Source of the DNA: Lichenicoccus sp965276875 | GTDB lineage: Bacteria; Pseudomonadota; Alphaproteobacteria; Acetobacterales; Acetobacteraceae | Assembly: GCF_965276875.1 (NCBI RefSeq) | Contig: NZ_OZ255701.1 | Span: 496,001 to 560,000, forward strand | Reading direction: 5' to 3' | Length of the DNA stretch: 64,000 nucleotides | Shown: piece after piece, positions 17,623 to 26,474 of the stretch | Layout: the number at the start of each line of letters is the position of its first letter | Numbering within the stretch: position 1 is the first letter of the stretch | Translations under genes and position numbers: made by a program | Notes under the pieces: model-generated | What the model saw: the letters and a program-made list of their open reading frames with translations, nothing else | What the model was told of the DNA's origin: nothing | Database searches by the model: none

Positions 17623-18165
17623 ATGAAGCGAGTGTTGCTTGTCGCATGTCTGGCAGCGTTCTGCCGGCCGCAAGCTGTTTACGCGCGCAGCCCACAGGTT
17701 GAATTGCACAAGGCAAGCCTGATCTGCGGCGGGACGCGCTTCTCCGTAAGGAGTGAGCTCATCAGGTCAGCACCAGTATCACAGGTGATGACGGCACGCG
17801 AAGGATCCACCAAGTCTGTTGTACCTGTGGATCTTCGACAAACTCGGGTGTCCTATCCTTTCGAACTCGGAGCTACCAAGGGGCTGGCCTCCATGGTGTC
17901 GGCATGGCAGTGCAGAAAAACCCCGGCCGGGCACGTTCTGGTCTTATGGTACTACTGCCCGCAAACCCTACGCGAGGACGTCCCGGCCGCGATGTGCAGC
18001 GTCACGAGCGAGTGGGAACGCTACGTTGCCCTGGATGGAAGCCTGCTGGATCGAGGCTTTTCCATCGACGACGTACGCTATGACGCGCTTCGTGCCAAGC
18101 TGGGTTATCACAACAAACCCGATCAGGCCTTCGATGAGGGACCCTTCATCTGGTTCCTCCATTGA
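17623..18165 (+). CDS. Hypothetical exported protein
   Basis: A 180-residue protein from ATG 17623 (MKRVLLVACLAAFC), giving a signal peptide cleaved near VYA-RS. The open frame extends upstream to 17419, but that segment is unlike an N-terminus. The mature protein has Cys in SLICGGTRF, WQCRKTP, YYCPQ and AMCSV, which may form disulfides in the periplasm. I do not recognise a family. The gene and the 217 bases before it are less GC-rich than the surroundings. That upstream gap holds no recognised feature. Its 3' end overlaps the convergent MFS gene by 20 bases. Confidence 0.55.
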   Translation: MKRVLLVACLAAFCRPQAVYARSPQVELHKASLICGGTRFSVRSELIRSAPVSQVMTAREGSTKSVVPVDLRQTRVSYPFELGATKGLASMVSAWQCRKTPAGHVLVLWYYCPQTLREDVPAAMCSVTSEWERYVALDGSLLDRGFSIDDVRYDALRAKLGYHNKPDQAFDEGPFIWFLH

Positions 18166-19408
18166 TCTCCGTGCCCGGCAACGCCCGCACCGCGCGCAGT
18201 GCCATGTTGCGCCAAGCGACCAGCGTGAGCAGTGCGGCACCCACGCCGGCGAAGCCGAGCGAGGCGCGCAGGCCGCCGTGTTCGCCGAGCCAGCCGCCGA
18301 GCAACGCGCCCGGGATCGCCGGGATCAGGATCAGCCAGCGCATGGTGCTCGTCATCCGGCCCAGCATCGCGGCCGGCGTCACCGATTGCCGCAAAGCGAT
18401 GAAATTGATGAAGATGAGCAGCGCGCCAAACCCGAACAGGGTCAGGCTACAGGCGAACAAGCCGTCGCCGAGCAGGTTTGCCGGGGCCGCGGCCAGCATC
18501 AGCCAGGATGCGGCGCAGAGTCCGAAACCGACGGTAAGGCAGGATCCCGGGCCGATCCGGCGCCCGATCGCCTCACCGGTCAGGCTGGCCAGCACCGTGC
18601 CGAGCCCGAGGAACACGTAAGCAAGCCCGACATCCTGTCCGGATAGGCGCAGCGTTCGTGTGGCGAACAGGATGGTGACCACAGCGGCGGCATTGTAGAA
18701 GAATTGCCAAGCCGCGACGAAGCCGCCGAGCAACAGCAGGATCCGGCGCCCACGCACGAATCCAAGCCCGCTCTTCAAGTCCGGCCAGAATTGCCCGCTT
18801 CCATGCGCCGGTTCCTCGTCGATGCGTATGCGGCTCAGGATGAGGGCCGAAAGCAGCAGCAACAAAGCGGTGAACAGCAGCGCGACCGGCGCACCCACGA
18901 CGCGGATCAGGGCGCCGGCAATACCGGGTCCGGCCACATCGGCGCCTGAATTGGCCAGCGCGTTCTTGGCATTGGCCTCGATCAGCCTCTCACGCCCGGC
19001 GATCTGGGTGAGCACGATCTGCGAGGCGCTGCCGGCCGTGGTGTTGACCAGCCCGACCAGGAAGGCGACGGCAAACAGCCAGTCGATGGAGGCAATCCCG
19101 GTCCACCAGGCGAGCGGCACACTGGCTGCCGCGAGCGCCAGCGCAATCTCGCCGGCGATGACCACCGGCAGCTTGCGAACCCGGTCGAGCCAGACCCCCG
19201 ACGGCAAAGACAGCAGCACGAAGGGCAGGCTTTCCATCGCGGTCAGGATTCCCATCTGCGTGGGCGACGCGCGCAACAGCACCGCGGCGGTGATCCGCAG
19301 TCCCAGGATCATGATCTGCGAGCCAAATGAGCTGGTCAGCACCGACATCCACAGCCGGCGGTAGGACGCATCGCGCAGCAGATCGTCCGGAGCGAGCGTG
19401 AGCCGCAT
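18146..19408 (-). CDS. MFS transporter (EntS/MFS_3-like)
   Basis: A 420-residue twelve-helix major facilitator. The first-half loop motif appears as GVWLDRVRKLPVVI (about residues 76-89). The overall pattern resembles the MFS_3 group of exporters that includes the enterobactin exporter EntS. Substrate unknown. It is the last gene of the minus-strand run beginning with the type I secretion ABC gene, 15 bases after the GT4 gene, so it might export a metabolite or glycan precursor of that cluster. Confidence 0.8.
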   Translation of the reverse strand: MRLTLAPDDLLRDASYRRLWMSVLTSSFGSQIMILGLRITAAVLLRASPTQMGILTAMESLPFVLLSLPSGVWLDRVRKLPVVIAGEIALALAAASVPLAWWTGIASIDWLFAVAFLVGLVNTTAGSASQIVLTQIAGRERLIEANAKNALANSGADVAGPGIAGALIRVVGAPVALLFTALLLLLSALILSRIRIDEEPAHGSGQFWPDLKSGLGFVRGRRILLLLGGFVAAWQFFYNAAAVVTILFATRTLRLSGQDVGLAYVFLGLGTVLASLTGEAIGRRIGPGSCLTVGFGLCAASWLMLAAAPANLLGDGLFACSLTLFGFGALLIFINFIALRQSVTPAAMLGRMTSTMRWLILIPAIPGALLGGWLGEHGGLRASLGFAGVGAALLTLVAWRNMALRAVRALPGTEINGGTR

Positions 19409-19423
19409 CAGCCGCCCGCCTCT

Positions 19424-20641
19424 TCAACCAATGGTCTGTCGGATCAACGTCTCGTAGCCGGCGATGTAGTCCGCCATCGCCAGGGTGCGCTCGGCCTCGC
19501 GCCTGGCGGCGCGGCGCAGCCGGCGGGACAGCTTGTCGTCCTCAAGCAGTTCGAGCACCGCATCGCCGAGCTTGCGCGGATTGTGGAACGGCGTCAGCAA
19601 GCCGGTCTTGCGATCGGTGATGAACTCCTGCACCGGTGCTGTGTCACTGCCGACGATGGCGCAACCGCTGGCCATCGCCTCGCGCAGCGACCAGGAGGCG
19701 ACGAACGGGTAGGTCAGGTAGACATGCGCATCCGAGCGCTTGAGCAGCTCGGCGTAGCTTGCATAATCGAGCTTGCCGACGAAATGCACCCGGCTCGGAT
19801 CGAGCGAGCGGCCGACCTCGCGCAGCATGTGTTCGCGCCAGGTGCCCTCGGCCAAGCGGGCGCCATAGCTGACGCCGTCGCCGCCGACCAGCACGATGCG
19901 CACGTCCGGCCGCGCCTGCAGGATACGCGGCAGCGCGCGCATCACGATGTGAAAGCCGCGATACGGCTCAAGGTCGCGCGACACGTAGGAGACGAGCTTC
20001 TCTCCCGGCCGCACAACCACGTCACCCAGCACGAGGTCGCGCCCCGAGGCTTCGGGGTCGGGCGCACAGACACCGAGGTCGACGCCCTCGGCCAGCACCG
20101 AAATCGCCGGGTGCGACCAGTTCGGGTAGGTCGAGCGCTGGAATAGCGTCGGCGTCTGGCCACGCCCGCCATTGGTCAGGGCCAGCAGGTTCACCGCGTT
20201 CTTGGCACGCACGCGGGGGAACATCTCCGGGTCGTTGGGGAACTCCGGATCGAAACCGACATCGAGACGATCGGTATGGTAGAAGAATTCGAGATAGCCG
20301 AGCAGCGGCACGCCCGGGAACACGTCGCCCAGGTTGAGCATCTCCCCCCAGCCGTGATGGCCGATGATGATGTCCGGCGTAAAGCCGAGCCCGCGCAGCG
20401 TTCGCGCGGCGCGCGCCACCTGCTCGGCGCGCAGGGTCGCGAGTTCGAACTCCTGGGCCACCGGGTTGGTCTCGGGATTGGCGCCACGGTTCATGCGGTA
20501 GGAGACGCGACGCACGCCGGGCATGGCATTCTGGTTCGGCTCGCTGATGAACACCACCTCATGTGCGTTCTGGCGTGTGAGGTGGCGGACCAGATGCAGG
20601 AACTGACCGGGGAAGTTCTGGTGGACGAACAAATAACGCAA
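19424..20641 (-). CDS. Glycosyltransferase family 4 protein
   Basis: A 405-residue retaining GT-B glycosyltransferase. The N-terminal Rossmann half begins MRYLFVHQNFPGQF. The C-terminal half has LVSYVSRDLEPYRGFH and the nucleotide-sugar EX7E-type region around REAMASGCAIVGSDTAPVQE. GT4 enzymes transfer sugars from NDP-sugars to lipid carriers, glycans or proteins on the cytoplasmic side. It is 18 bases from the upstream hypothetical gene, within the secretion/glycosylation operon. Acceptor and donor are unknown. Confidence 0.88.
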   Translation of the reverse strand: MRYLFVHQNFPGQFLHLVRHLTRQNAHEVVFISEPNQNAMPGVRRVSYRMNRGANPETNPVAQEFELATLRAEQVARAARTLRGLGFTPDIIIGHHGWGEMLNLGDVFPGVPLLGYLEFFYHTDRLDVGFDPEFPNDPEMFPRVRAKNAVNLLALTNGGRGQTPTLFQRSTYPNWSHPAISVLAEGVDLGVCAPDPEASGRDLVLGDVVVRPGEKLVSYVSRDLEPYRGFHIVMRALPRILQARPDVRIVLVGGDGVSYGARLAEGTWREHMLREVGRSLDPSRVHFVGKLDYASYAELLKRSDAHVYLTYPFVASWSLREAMASGCAIVGSDTAPVQEFITDRKTGLLTPFHNPRKLGDAVLELLEDDKLSRRLRRAARREAERTLAMADYIAGYETLIRQTIG

Positions 20642-20659
20642 GGTCGAGGTGGCTTCCGA

Positions 20660-21688
20660 TCAGCGCCGGTTCGGACGGCCGGGCTTGCCGAAGGCCGCCT
20701 GCTTGCGGAGCGGCGGTTTGAGCGCGGGCCGGCTCGGTGCCACCGGCGCGGCGGCGGCAGGCGGCGGCGCGATCGCGACCCCAGGCTCGGGCTCGCGCTC
20801 GGGTTCGGGCTCCAGCTCATCGGCGGCCGCCTGATCCGCCAGCGGCGCGATCTCGATCTTGAAGGCCTCCAGCGGCGCCAGGCTCTCAGCCTCGGCTGTC
20901 TGTGTATCCGCGATTGGTCCGACCTTGCTGCCGTCGGTAAAGGTGGCACTGACCCGCAACGAATGGGTCTCTGCCGCCGTCCCCTTGAGCCGCACCCGCA
21001 AGCCCAGGATCGGCAGCGCCATGCCGCGGCTGCCGCAATATTGCCCACCCTCCGACCAGGGCGACAGCCAGCCCTTGCCGAGCACCGCCTGATATTCGAT
21101 GTCGGCGGCGGTCACATGACGGTTGGGCGCGATCGCAAAGCCCTCGATCCAGCTCTGGCTGCCCGGCTCGCCCATCCACTCGCCAAGCCTGCCGAGCTTG
21201 TCGCCACGACGCTGCACGTGTGCCGCCACCTCGGCACCTTCGGTCGGGGTCGGCGCCGGCGCCGGCTCGGGGCTCGGCTCTACTGCCCCTCTTTGTGTCG
21301 GCATTGCAACCGCCTGACGCAAAGCGACCCGGTCCGGCACGTCGCCCAACCGCATCACCTGCAGCTTCGGCGCCTCCTGCTGGCCGGCGACGTTCTGATA
21401 GATCGTCACCAGCAACTGCGACGGCCCCTCATTGACCCGCACCAGGGCGGCACTCGCCTCGGCGCCGATCCAGCCATCCTCGCTAAAGCTGCTGATGGTC
21501 AGACGCGCACGGTCCTGCAGCGGCGGATGCGTGATCCGCACGCCAGGCAGCCCGGTCTGCGGATCCGCCGCAGTGCTGCCCGGCGCATGGAAGACGCAGA
21601 ACAGCCCCTTCTCCAGCGTCATCAGGTGACCGGATACCTTCAGCTCGGTGACGAGCTTCTGGCTTGGCGCCGGACCGGCTTGGGACAT
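20660..21688 (-). CDS. Hypothetical protein with ChW-like motifs and Pro/Glu-rich linkers
   Basis: A 342-residue protein without signal peptide or membrane helix. Residues about 1-130 form one beta-rich domain. After a Pro/Glu linker (SPEPAPAPTPTEGA), residues about 155-270 contain AHVQRRGDKLG, IEYQAVLGKGWLSPWSEGG and GLRVRLKG. These resemble clostridial hydrophobic-W (ChW) type repeats, which carry GW and W-x-x-G-G-x-x-G patterns. A second acidic/proline linker and a basic tail (ending RPNRR) follow. Function is unknown; its place between two glycosyltransferase genes (13 and 18 base gaps) points to surface glycan work. Confidence 0.6.
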   Translation of the reverse strand: MSQAGPAPSQKLVTELKVSGHLMTLEKGLFCVFHAPGSTAADPQTGLPGVRITHPPLQDRARLTISSFSEDGWIGAEASAALVRVNEGPSQLLVTIYQNVAGQQEAPKLQVMRLGDVPDRVALRQAVAMPTQRGAVEPSPEPAPAPTPTEGAEVAAHVQRRGDKLGRLGEWMGEPGSQSWIEGFAIAPNRHVTAADIEYQAVLGKGWLSPWSEGGQYCGSRGMALPILGLRVRLKGTAAETHSLRVSATFTDGSKVGPIADTQTAEAESLAPLEAFKIEIAPLADQAAADELEPEPEREPEPGVAIAPPPAAAAPVAPSRPALKPPLRKQAAFGKPGRPNRR

Positions 21689-21701
21689 CGGTAAAGTTCC
21701 G

Positions 21702-24536
21702 TCAGTTCGTTAAATGATCGTGCATCGTCGTCACCGCATCCGCAATGGGGCGCGCGCGGAGATGGCACAGTTGCAGCAGCCTATCGTTCAGGGCGGCGGT
21801 GCCGAGGCCGAGCGGCAGCACCGTGCCGCGCCCGCTGCGTCGCACCCGCTCGGCCTGCGCGCCGATATCGAAGACCGCCGCCCGCAGCCCGGCCTGCCAG
21901 GCAAGCGACAGAGTGAAGCACCAGGTCTCCGGCCAGATCGATGGCAGAAAGGCCAAGTCGCAACCCTGCGCCCGCACCAGCGACTCCGCCTCGGCCTCCT
22001 TGTAGGGGCCGGTGACGTCCAGGCAGCCGGCCTCGAACAGCGCATCGTCGTCTTGTGTATGTCCGACCACGACGAAATCCAGCGCCAGCGCCCGCGCCCG
22101 GGTGTCACGCAGGCAGGCGAGCAGCACGTCGAAGCCCTTCTCGACGCCGATCGCGCCAATCACGCAAACCCGCGCCCGGCCTCCCGCCCGCGTGGCCGGC
22201 ATGAACTGCCCGTCCTCCTCCCAGGCCACCACCCTCGGCCGCACGCCAGGAAAGTGCCGCGCAAGCCGCCGCGCGGTGTCGGCCGACGGCGCGATCACCG
22301 CGCTAGCACCTGCCAGCTCGGCGGCGGAGCGGGCGACCAGCGCCGCCGGCGCGATCGTCTCGCCGAGATTGCCGCGAGGGTCGGCGACGCAGGCCGCGCA
22401 CCCGGCAAGATCGGGCTCACCGCAATAGCGTCCGCCGGGTCCGACCAGGGCGATGCGCGGGCAGAACATCGCATAGTCATGGACATGAACGTCGTAGGCA
22501 AGCCCGAGCCGCTCGCATAATCCGTGCAAGGCCGGCGCATGGCCGAGCCAATGGTGCCACTCCGCATGCAGCAGCCCCTCGCGGCAGAGCAACGCCGCAA
22601 GCCGATCAAGCTCGTCGGGAAGGCGGTAGCGCAAGTTCGGCCAGGCCGAGGCGCCATCGTCGACCAGGCAGAACGCGCCGTCCGGACGCAGCACGATCGG
22701 CCGTATCCCCTGCCCGGCCAGCATCCTGGCCCGCGCCTGCACCACGCGCTCGACACCGCCCGCCTGCGCATGGGTGATCAGCAGCACCGCGCGCGCACGC
22801 CGCCCGGCGATGAAACGCAACCGGTCAAGACGGCGCCGCGCCGGCGCCAGCGGGTCGGCCGCGACATGGGCCGCGACCCGCACCGCGTAGCCCGGATGCA
22901 GCCGGTTCAGGATCTCCAGGTTGCGACGCATCAAGGCAGTACGCGCAAGCCCGAACGAGACGCTGCCGACATGGCCGACATAGACATCAACCGCTCCGAC
23001 ATGACGCCAGCCGAGACGGCCTGCGCGCAGGCAGAAATCGTTCTCCTCGCCGTAGCCCTGGGCAAACACATCCTCGCGCAGCAGCCCGGTCTGGCTCAGG
23101 CAATCCGCCCGCACATACATGCAAAAGCCGTTGCCGGTGGGGATTTCGACCGGCTCCGCACCGCGTCCGGCGCGAGCGGCAAGCGCCATCAGCCGGCGGG
23201 TCTCGACGCGGTCCGGCACCGGGTTGGCACGGGTGGTCGAGGGGTAACTCAGAATACTGGCATCGTTGGAGAACGGGGTCGCGGTGCCGATATCGGGCGC
23301 GCGATAGACAGCCGCACGCAGCGCCTCGACCCAGCCCGGCGCCACCATCGTGTCGCTGTTCAGCAGGATCACGTCGCGCCCGGCGCAGGCGGCGATGCCG
23401 CGGTTGGCGCTGCGCGGAAAGCCCTGGTTGGTGGCGTTGCGAACCAGTTCGATCTCACCCGCCGCGGCCAGTCGGTCCAGCGCCTCCGGCAGGCCGGGCT
23501 CCGGCGAGGCATCGTCCACCACCACGATGCGCGTCCCCGCCGGCCGCGTCTCGCGCACCATCTCGATGCATTCGAGCGTGCGTCGCTGCTGCCGGAACAC
23601 CGGCACGACCACGTCGCAGCCAGGGTTCTGCGGCCGGCTCGCAGGCGTCCCGGACCGCACCCGCCGGCGCATGGGCCGCATCACGGGGCTGCCGATGAGC
23701 TGGCGGCCATCTTCGCCGAACAGCCGCACCAGCCCGCCCGGCAGCGACGCTTGCGGCAGCACGAACCGACGCGGCCGCGCGAGCGGCGTCTCAGCGTCGA
23801 TCTGCTCGGCAAACGCCCGCAAACGCAGCCTGCCGCGGCTGCCGTCTTCGCCAACTACGCTAAGCCAAGGTGCCTGCTCCGGCTCGCCTGGATGCCACAA
23901 CCAGCCACACAGCCCGCCGTCACGCCATTCGACAAACCCCTCGGATCGTAGCACCGAGCCGATCGCAATCGGGCTGCCGAGCAGCGGCGCCTTTGCCCGA
24001 AGCAGCGCCAGTTGGCCGCCTCGTCGCCAGCCCGGCGGCAGCCTTCGACGCAGCTTCCGCCCGTCGAGGAACACCTCCACATCCGCCTGGCCGAACGCGT
24101 CGACCCCATCGACCAGCAGCCTGCCGCTGCCCGACAGGCCGCACCAACCAGGCCACATCGCACCAAACGCCACCTGCCGCATCATCGCGGTCAGCGCCGG
24201 ATCGGGCGCATGCAGCGAGAGCGCGCGCCGCAACGCCTCCGCCGCCGCATCCGGCTCGCCGAGCGCACGATGCGCTGCCGCCAGCGCGGTCCACCCCTCG
24301 CGAAAATCGAACCGGCGCAGCAGATCGCGCAGCAGCACAACCGCCCCGCGCGGATCGCCGCCCGCCAGTCGCGCCAGCGCCAGCGCGGCATCCACCTGCA
24401 CCGCGCCGCCGCTGATCCGGCGCGCCCTTTCGAGCCAACGGCGCGAGACGGCGGCGTCGCCGCGCTCTCCGGCTTCGCGGCCGCGTTGGAAGGCGGTCTG
24501 GGCAAGCGTTTGGGGCTCCGCCCCAAGCCCCGCCAA
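21702..24536 (-). CDS. Two-domain glycosyltransferase (GT2 fused to GT4)
   Basis: About 944 residues if translation begins at TTG 24536. Residues about 20-100 look like short helical (TPR-like) repeats and about 100-290 form an unassigned beta-rich region. A GT2 domain spans 305-545 (CDVVVPVFRQQ, VVVDDAS, LLNSDTMVAPGW, GYGEENDFC). A GT-B/GT4 domain spans 580-930 (ITHAQAGGVERVV, GAIGVEKGFDVL, WPETWCFTLSLAW). The open frame extends to 25064, but that part is out of frame with the Sel1 gene. No ATG is available near the expected start. TTG 24536 has AAGGA seven bases upstream, within a repeat element; GTG 24401 is the next choice. Probably builds a surface glycan or glycosylates an exported protein. 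Confidence 0.8.
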   Translation of the reverse strand: MAGLGAEPQTLAQTAFQRGREAGERGDAAVSRRWLERARRISGGAVQVDAALALARLAGGDPRGAVVLLRDLLRRFDFREGWTALAAAHRALGEPDAAAEALRRALSLHAPDPALTAMMRQVAFGAMWPGWCGLSGSGRLLVDGVDAFGQADVEVFLDGRKLRRRLPPGWRRGGQLALLRAKAPLLGSPIAIGSVLRSEGFVEWRDGGLCGWLWHPGEPEQAPWLSVVGEDGSRGRLRLRAFAEQIDAETPLARPRRFVLPQASLPGGLVRLFGEDGRQLIGSPVMRPMRRRVRSGTPASRPQNPGCDVVVPVFRQQRRTLECIEMVRETRPAGTRIVVVDDASPEPGLPEALDRLAAAGEIELVRNATNQGFPRSANRGIAACAGRDVILLNSDTMVAPGWVEALRAAVYRAPDIGTATPFSNDASILSYPSTTRANPVPDRVETRRLMALAARAGRGAEPVEIPTGNGFCMYVRADCLSQTGLLREDVFAQGYGEENDFCLRAGRLGWRHVGAVDVYVGHVGSVSFGLARTALMRRNLEILNRLHPGYAVRVAAHVAADPLAPARRRLDRLRFIAGRRARAVLLITHAQAGGVERVVQARARMLAGQGIRPIVLRPDGAFCLVDDGASAWPNLRYRLPDELDRLAALLCREGLLHAEWHHWLGHAPALHGLCERLGLAYDVHVHDYAMFCPRIALVGPGGRYCGEPDLAGCAACVADPRGNLGETIAPAALVARSAAELAGASAVIAPSADTARRLARHFPGVRPRVVAWEEDGQFMPATRAGGRARVCVIGAIGVEKGFDVLLACLRDTRARALALDFVVVGHTQDDDALFEAGCLDVTGPYKEAEAESLVRAQGCDLAFLPSIWPETWCFTLSLAWQAGLRAAVFDIGAQAERVRRSGRGTVLPLGLGTAALNDRLLQLCHLRARPIADAVTTMHDHLTN

Positions 24537-24611
24537 GGACAAGTCCTTGGAACCTATTCGAATTGGGGTCTGGGGGCTCGCCCCCAGCGGGTCCAGGGCG
24601 GAGCCCTGGCC
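24509..24611 (+). repeat. Dispersed hairpin repeat element, copy 2 (compound)
   Basis: A series of perfect or near-perfect hairpins between the Sel1 and glycosyltransferase genes: GGGGCTCCGCCCC, CCAAGGAC-AA-GTCCTTGG, GGGGGCTCGCCCCC and CCAGGGCGGAGCCCTGG. The part from 24561 (AATTGGGGTCTGGGGG) to the terminal hairpin shares its ends with the copies at 15191 and 54083, but its central hairpin differs. It provides the only ribosome-site/start combination close to the expected N-terminus of the GT gene. Confidence 0.8.
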
Positions 24612-24628
24612 TCGCTTCCTAACAGGTC

Positions 24629-26440
24629 TCAGCGCCGCGCACCCGCCTGCGCGACTTCGCGGACAGCCGCCTCTTCGCCCATGCGCGCAAGCTCGGCGTC
24701 CGCCTGGTTGATGCCCTGGGCGCGGGCGCGCTTGAGCCAGAGCCGTGCCTCGGCGGTGTCGGTCTCGCCGGCGAGGCCGCGGGCCAGATAGCGGCCGAGC
24801 ATGAGCTGTGCCATGCCGTGGCCGCGCTCGGCGGCGCGGCGGAAGAAGCCTTGCGCGCGCGGGCGGTCCTCCGGCACTTCGTGGCCGCCGCCATACATCG
24901 CCGCCGTCGAGAACAGCGCGTTGATATGGCCCTGCTCGGCGGCGCGTTCGAACATCACCAGGGCGGTGGCATGGTCCTTGGCGCCGCCGCGGCCGCCGAG
25001 CAGCAGTTCGGCGTAGGCGACCTGGGCATCGGCCATGCCGCTCTCGGCGGCGCGGGAAAGCCACAGCCGGCCCTCCTTGAGATCGACGTCGATCCCGCGT
25101 CCCTCGGTGAGCATCCGCCCGTACCAGTACTGCGCATTGACCAGGCCGTCTGCGGCGCGTCGCAGCCAGATGGCGGCGCGTCGCTCGTCGCGTTCGATGC
25201 CGACCCCCTCGGCCAGGCAGACGCCGAAATTGAAGGCCGCCACCAGGTCGCCCGCGCTTGCCGCCTGCTCGAAGCGCTCGCGCGCGGCAATACGGTCCTC
25301 TTCGTGGCCGGCGCCGGACAGCACCAGGTTGGCAAGGTCGAGGCTGGCGTCCGCGTCGCCCTGCTCGGCCGAGCGGCGGAACCAGCGGGCGGCCTCCTCG
25401 GGATCGCGCGAGACGCCGGCGCCGGTGAGGAACAGCGAACCGAGTGCGCGCGATGCGGCGGCGTGGCCTTGTTCGGCGGCGCGGTTGTACCAGGTCGCCG
25501 CTTCGGCGTAGTTCGGCGGCAGGTCACCGCCGCGCGCATAGAGGTCGCCGATCAGCGCCGCGGCTTCACCGTCGCCGGCAAGGGCCGCGCGACGCAGCCA
25601 CGATTCCCCGTGAACGATGTCGCGGGCCACGCCACGCCCTTCCATCAGCGCCAGACCGTAGCGCGCCTGGCCGGAGCGCACGCCCTTTTCGGCGGCCATG
25701 CCGTAGAGCCTGGTCGCGGCGGCGACGTCCTGGGTCACGCCGGCGCCGCGCTCGGTCATGACGCCGAGCAGGTAGATGGCCGTCGCGAGACCACCGGAGG
25801 CCGCCTTGGTCAACTCGACGGCGGCCTTGCGTTGCGCGTCGGGATCGGCGCCATCCCCAAGTAAAGCCAGGCCAACCCCGAGCGAACCCTGCACGCAGCC
25901 GGCATCGGCGGATTTGCGATACCAGGCGTTGGCCTGCTCGACGTCGCGCATCGACTCCGGGCCGGAGGTCAGGATGTAGCCATACAGCGCCTGGCCGTCG
26001 GGCGAGCCGGCTTCTGCGGCGCGCTTCGCCCAGAATGCCGCCTTCGCAAAATCGGGCTTGGCGCTGGATTGCTCTGGACCGGGCGCGAACAAGGCGTTGC
26101 CGCCGTCACTGGTCTGCGCGAGGCCGTAGAGATTGAGGGTGGCGAGCACGAACTGCGCCTCCACCCAACCGGCCTCGGCGGCACGCGCGGTCCAGCGGGC
26201 ACCTTCCTCGCGGCTGACCGGCACGCCGTTGCCTTCGAGATAGGCGCGGCCGACGCGGAACTGCGCCTCCGGAATACCGGCCCGGGCGGCGGCGCTGAGC
26301 GGACGGAAGGCGGCCTTCGGTTCGCCCGCTTCGATCAGGCTCAGCGCCAGGCGCAGCTTCGCCTTGGGCGAGAACAGCGCGGCCAGACGCCGGCTCAGAT
26401 CGTTCGAGGTTAGCAGGGCGGCCATGCGCTCATGCGGCAT
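24629..26440 (-). CDS. Sel1-like repeat (SLR/TPR-like) protein
   Basis: A 603-residue alpha-solenoid with more than a dozen 36-residue Sel1 repeats. Typical units read A..G...AQ..LG..Y..G.GV..D...A..W...AA..G, for example AARWFRRSAEQGDADASLDLANL. No signal peptide is evident, so it is probably cytoplasmic. SLR proteins act as scaffolds for protein-protein interaction in secretion, signalling and cell-envelope processes. It starts 34 bases after the HlyD stop, and its own stop lies next to repeat element copy 2. Its place between the secretion genes and glycosyltransferases suggests it helps assemble or regulate that machinery (inference). Confidence 0.88.
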   Translation of the reverse strand: MPHERMAALLTSNDLSRRLAALFSPKAKLRLALSLIEAGEPKAAFRPLSAAARAGIPEAQFRVGRAYLEGNGVPVSREEGARWTARAAEAGWVEAQFVLATLNLYGLAQTSDGGNALFAPGPEQSSAKPDFAKAAFWAKRAAEAGSPDGQALYGYILTSGPESMRDVEQANAWYRKSADAGCVQGSLGVGLALLGDGADPDAQRKAAVELTKAASGGLATAIYLLGVMTERGAGVTQDVAAATRLYGMAAEKGVRSGQARYGLALMEGRGVARDIVHGESWLRRAALAGDGEAAALIGDLYARGGDLPPNYAEAATWYNRAAEQGHAAASRALGSLFLTGAGVSRDPEEAARWFRRSAEQGDADASLDLANLVLSGAGHEEDRIAARERFEQAASAGDLVAAFNFGVCLAEGVGIERDERRAAIWLRRAADGLVNAQYWYGRMLTEGRGIDVDLKEGRLWLSRAAESGMADAQVAYAELLLGGRGGAKDHATALVMFERAAEQGHINALFSTAAMYGGGHEVPEDRPRAQGFFRRAAERGHGMAQLMLGRYLARGLAGETDTAEARLWLKRARAQGINQADAELARMGEEAAVREVAQAGARR

Positions 26441-26474
26441 GTATCAAGGAGGGTGCATCCAGCAAAGGAGGGCA

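Noticed and set aside
24630..25064. N-terminal 140 codons of the long glycosyltransferase frame
   Set aside because: They overlap the Sel1 gene out of register and are Arg/Pro/Gly rich; real homology begins after the repeat element.
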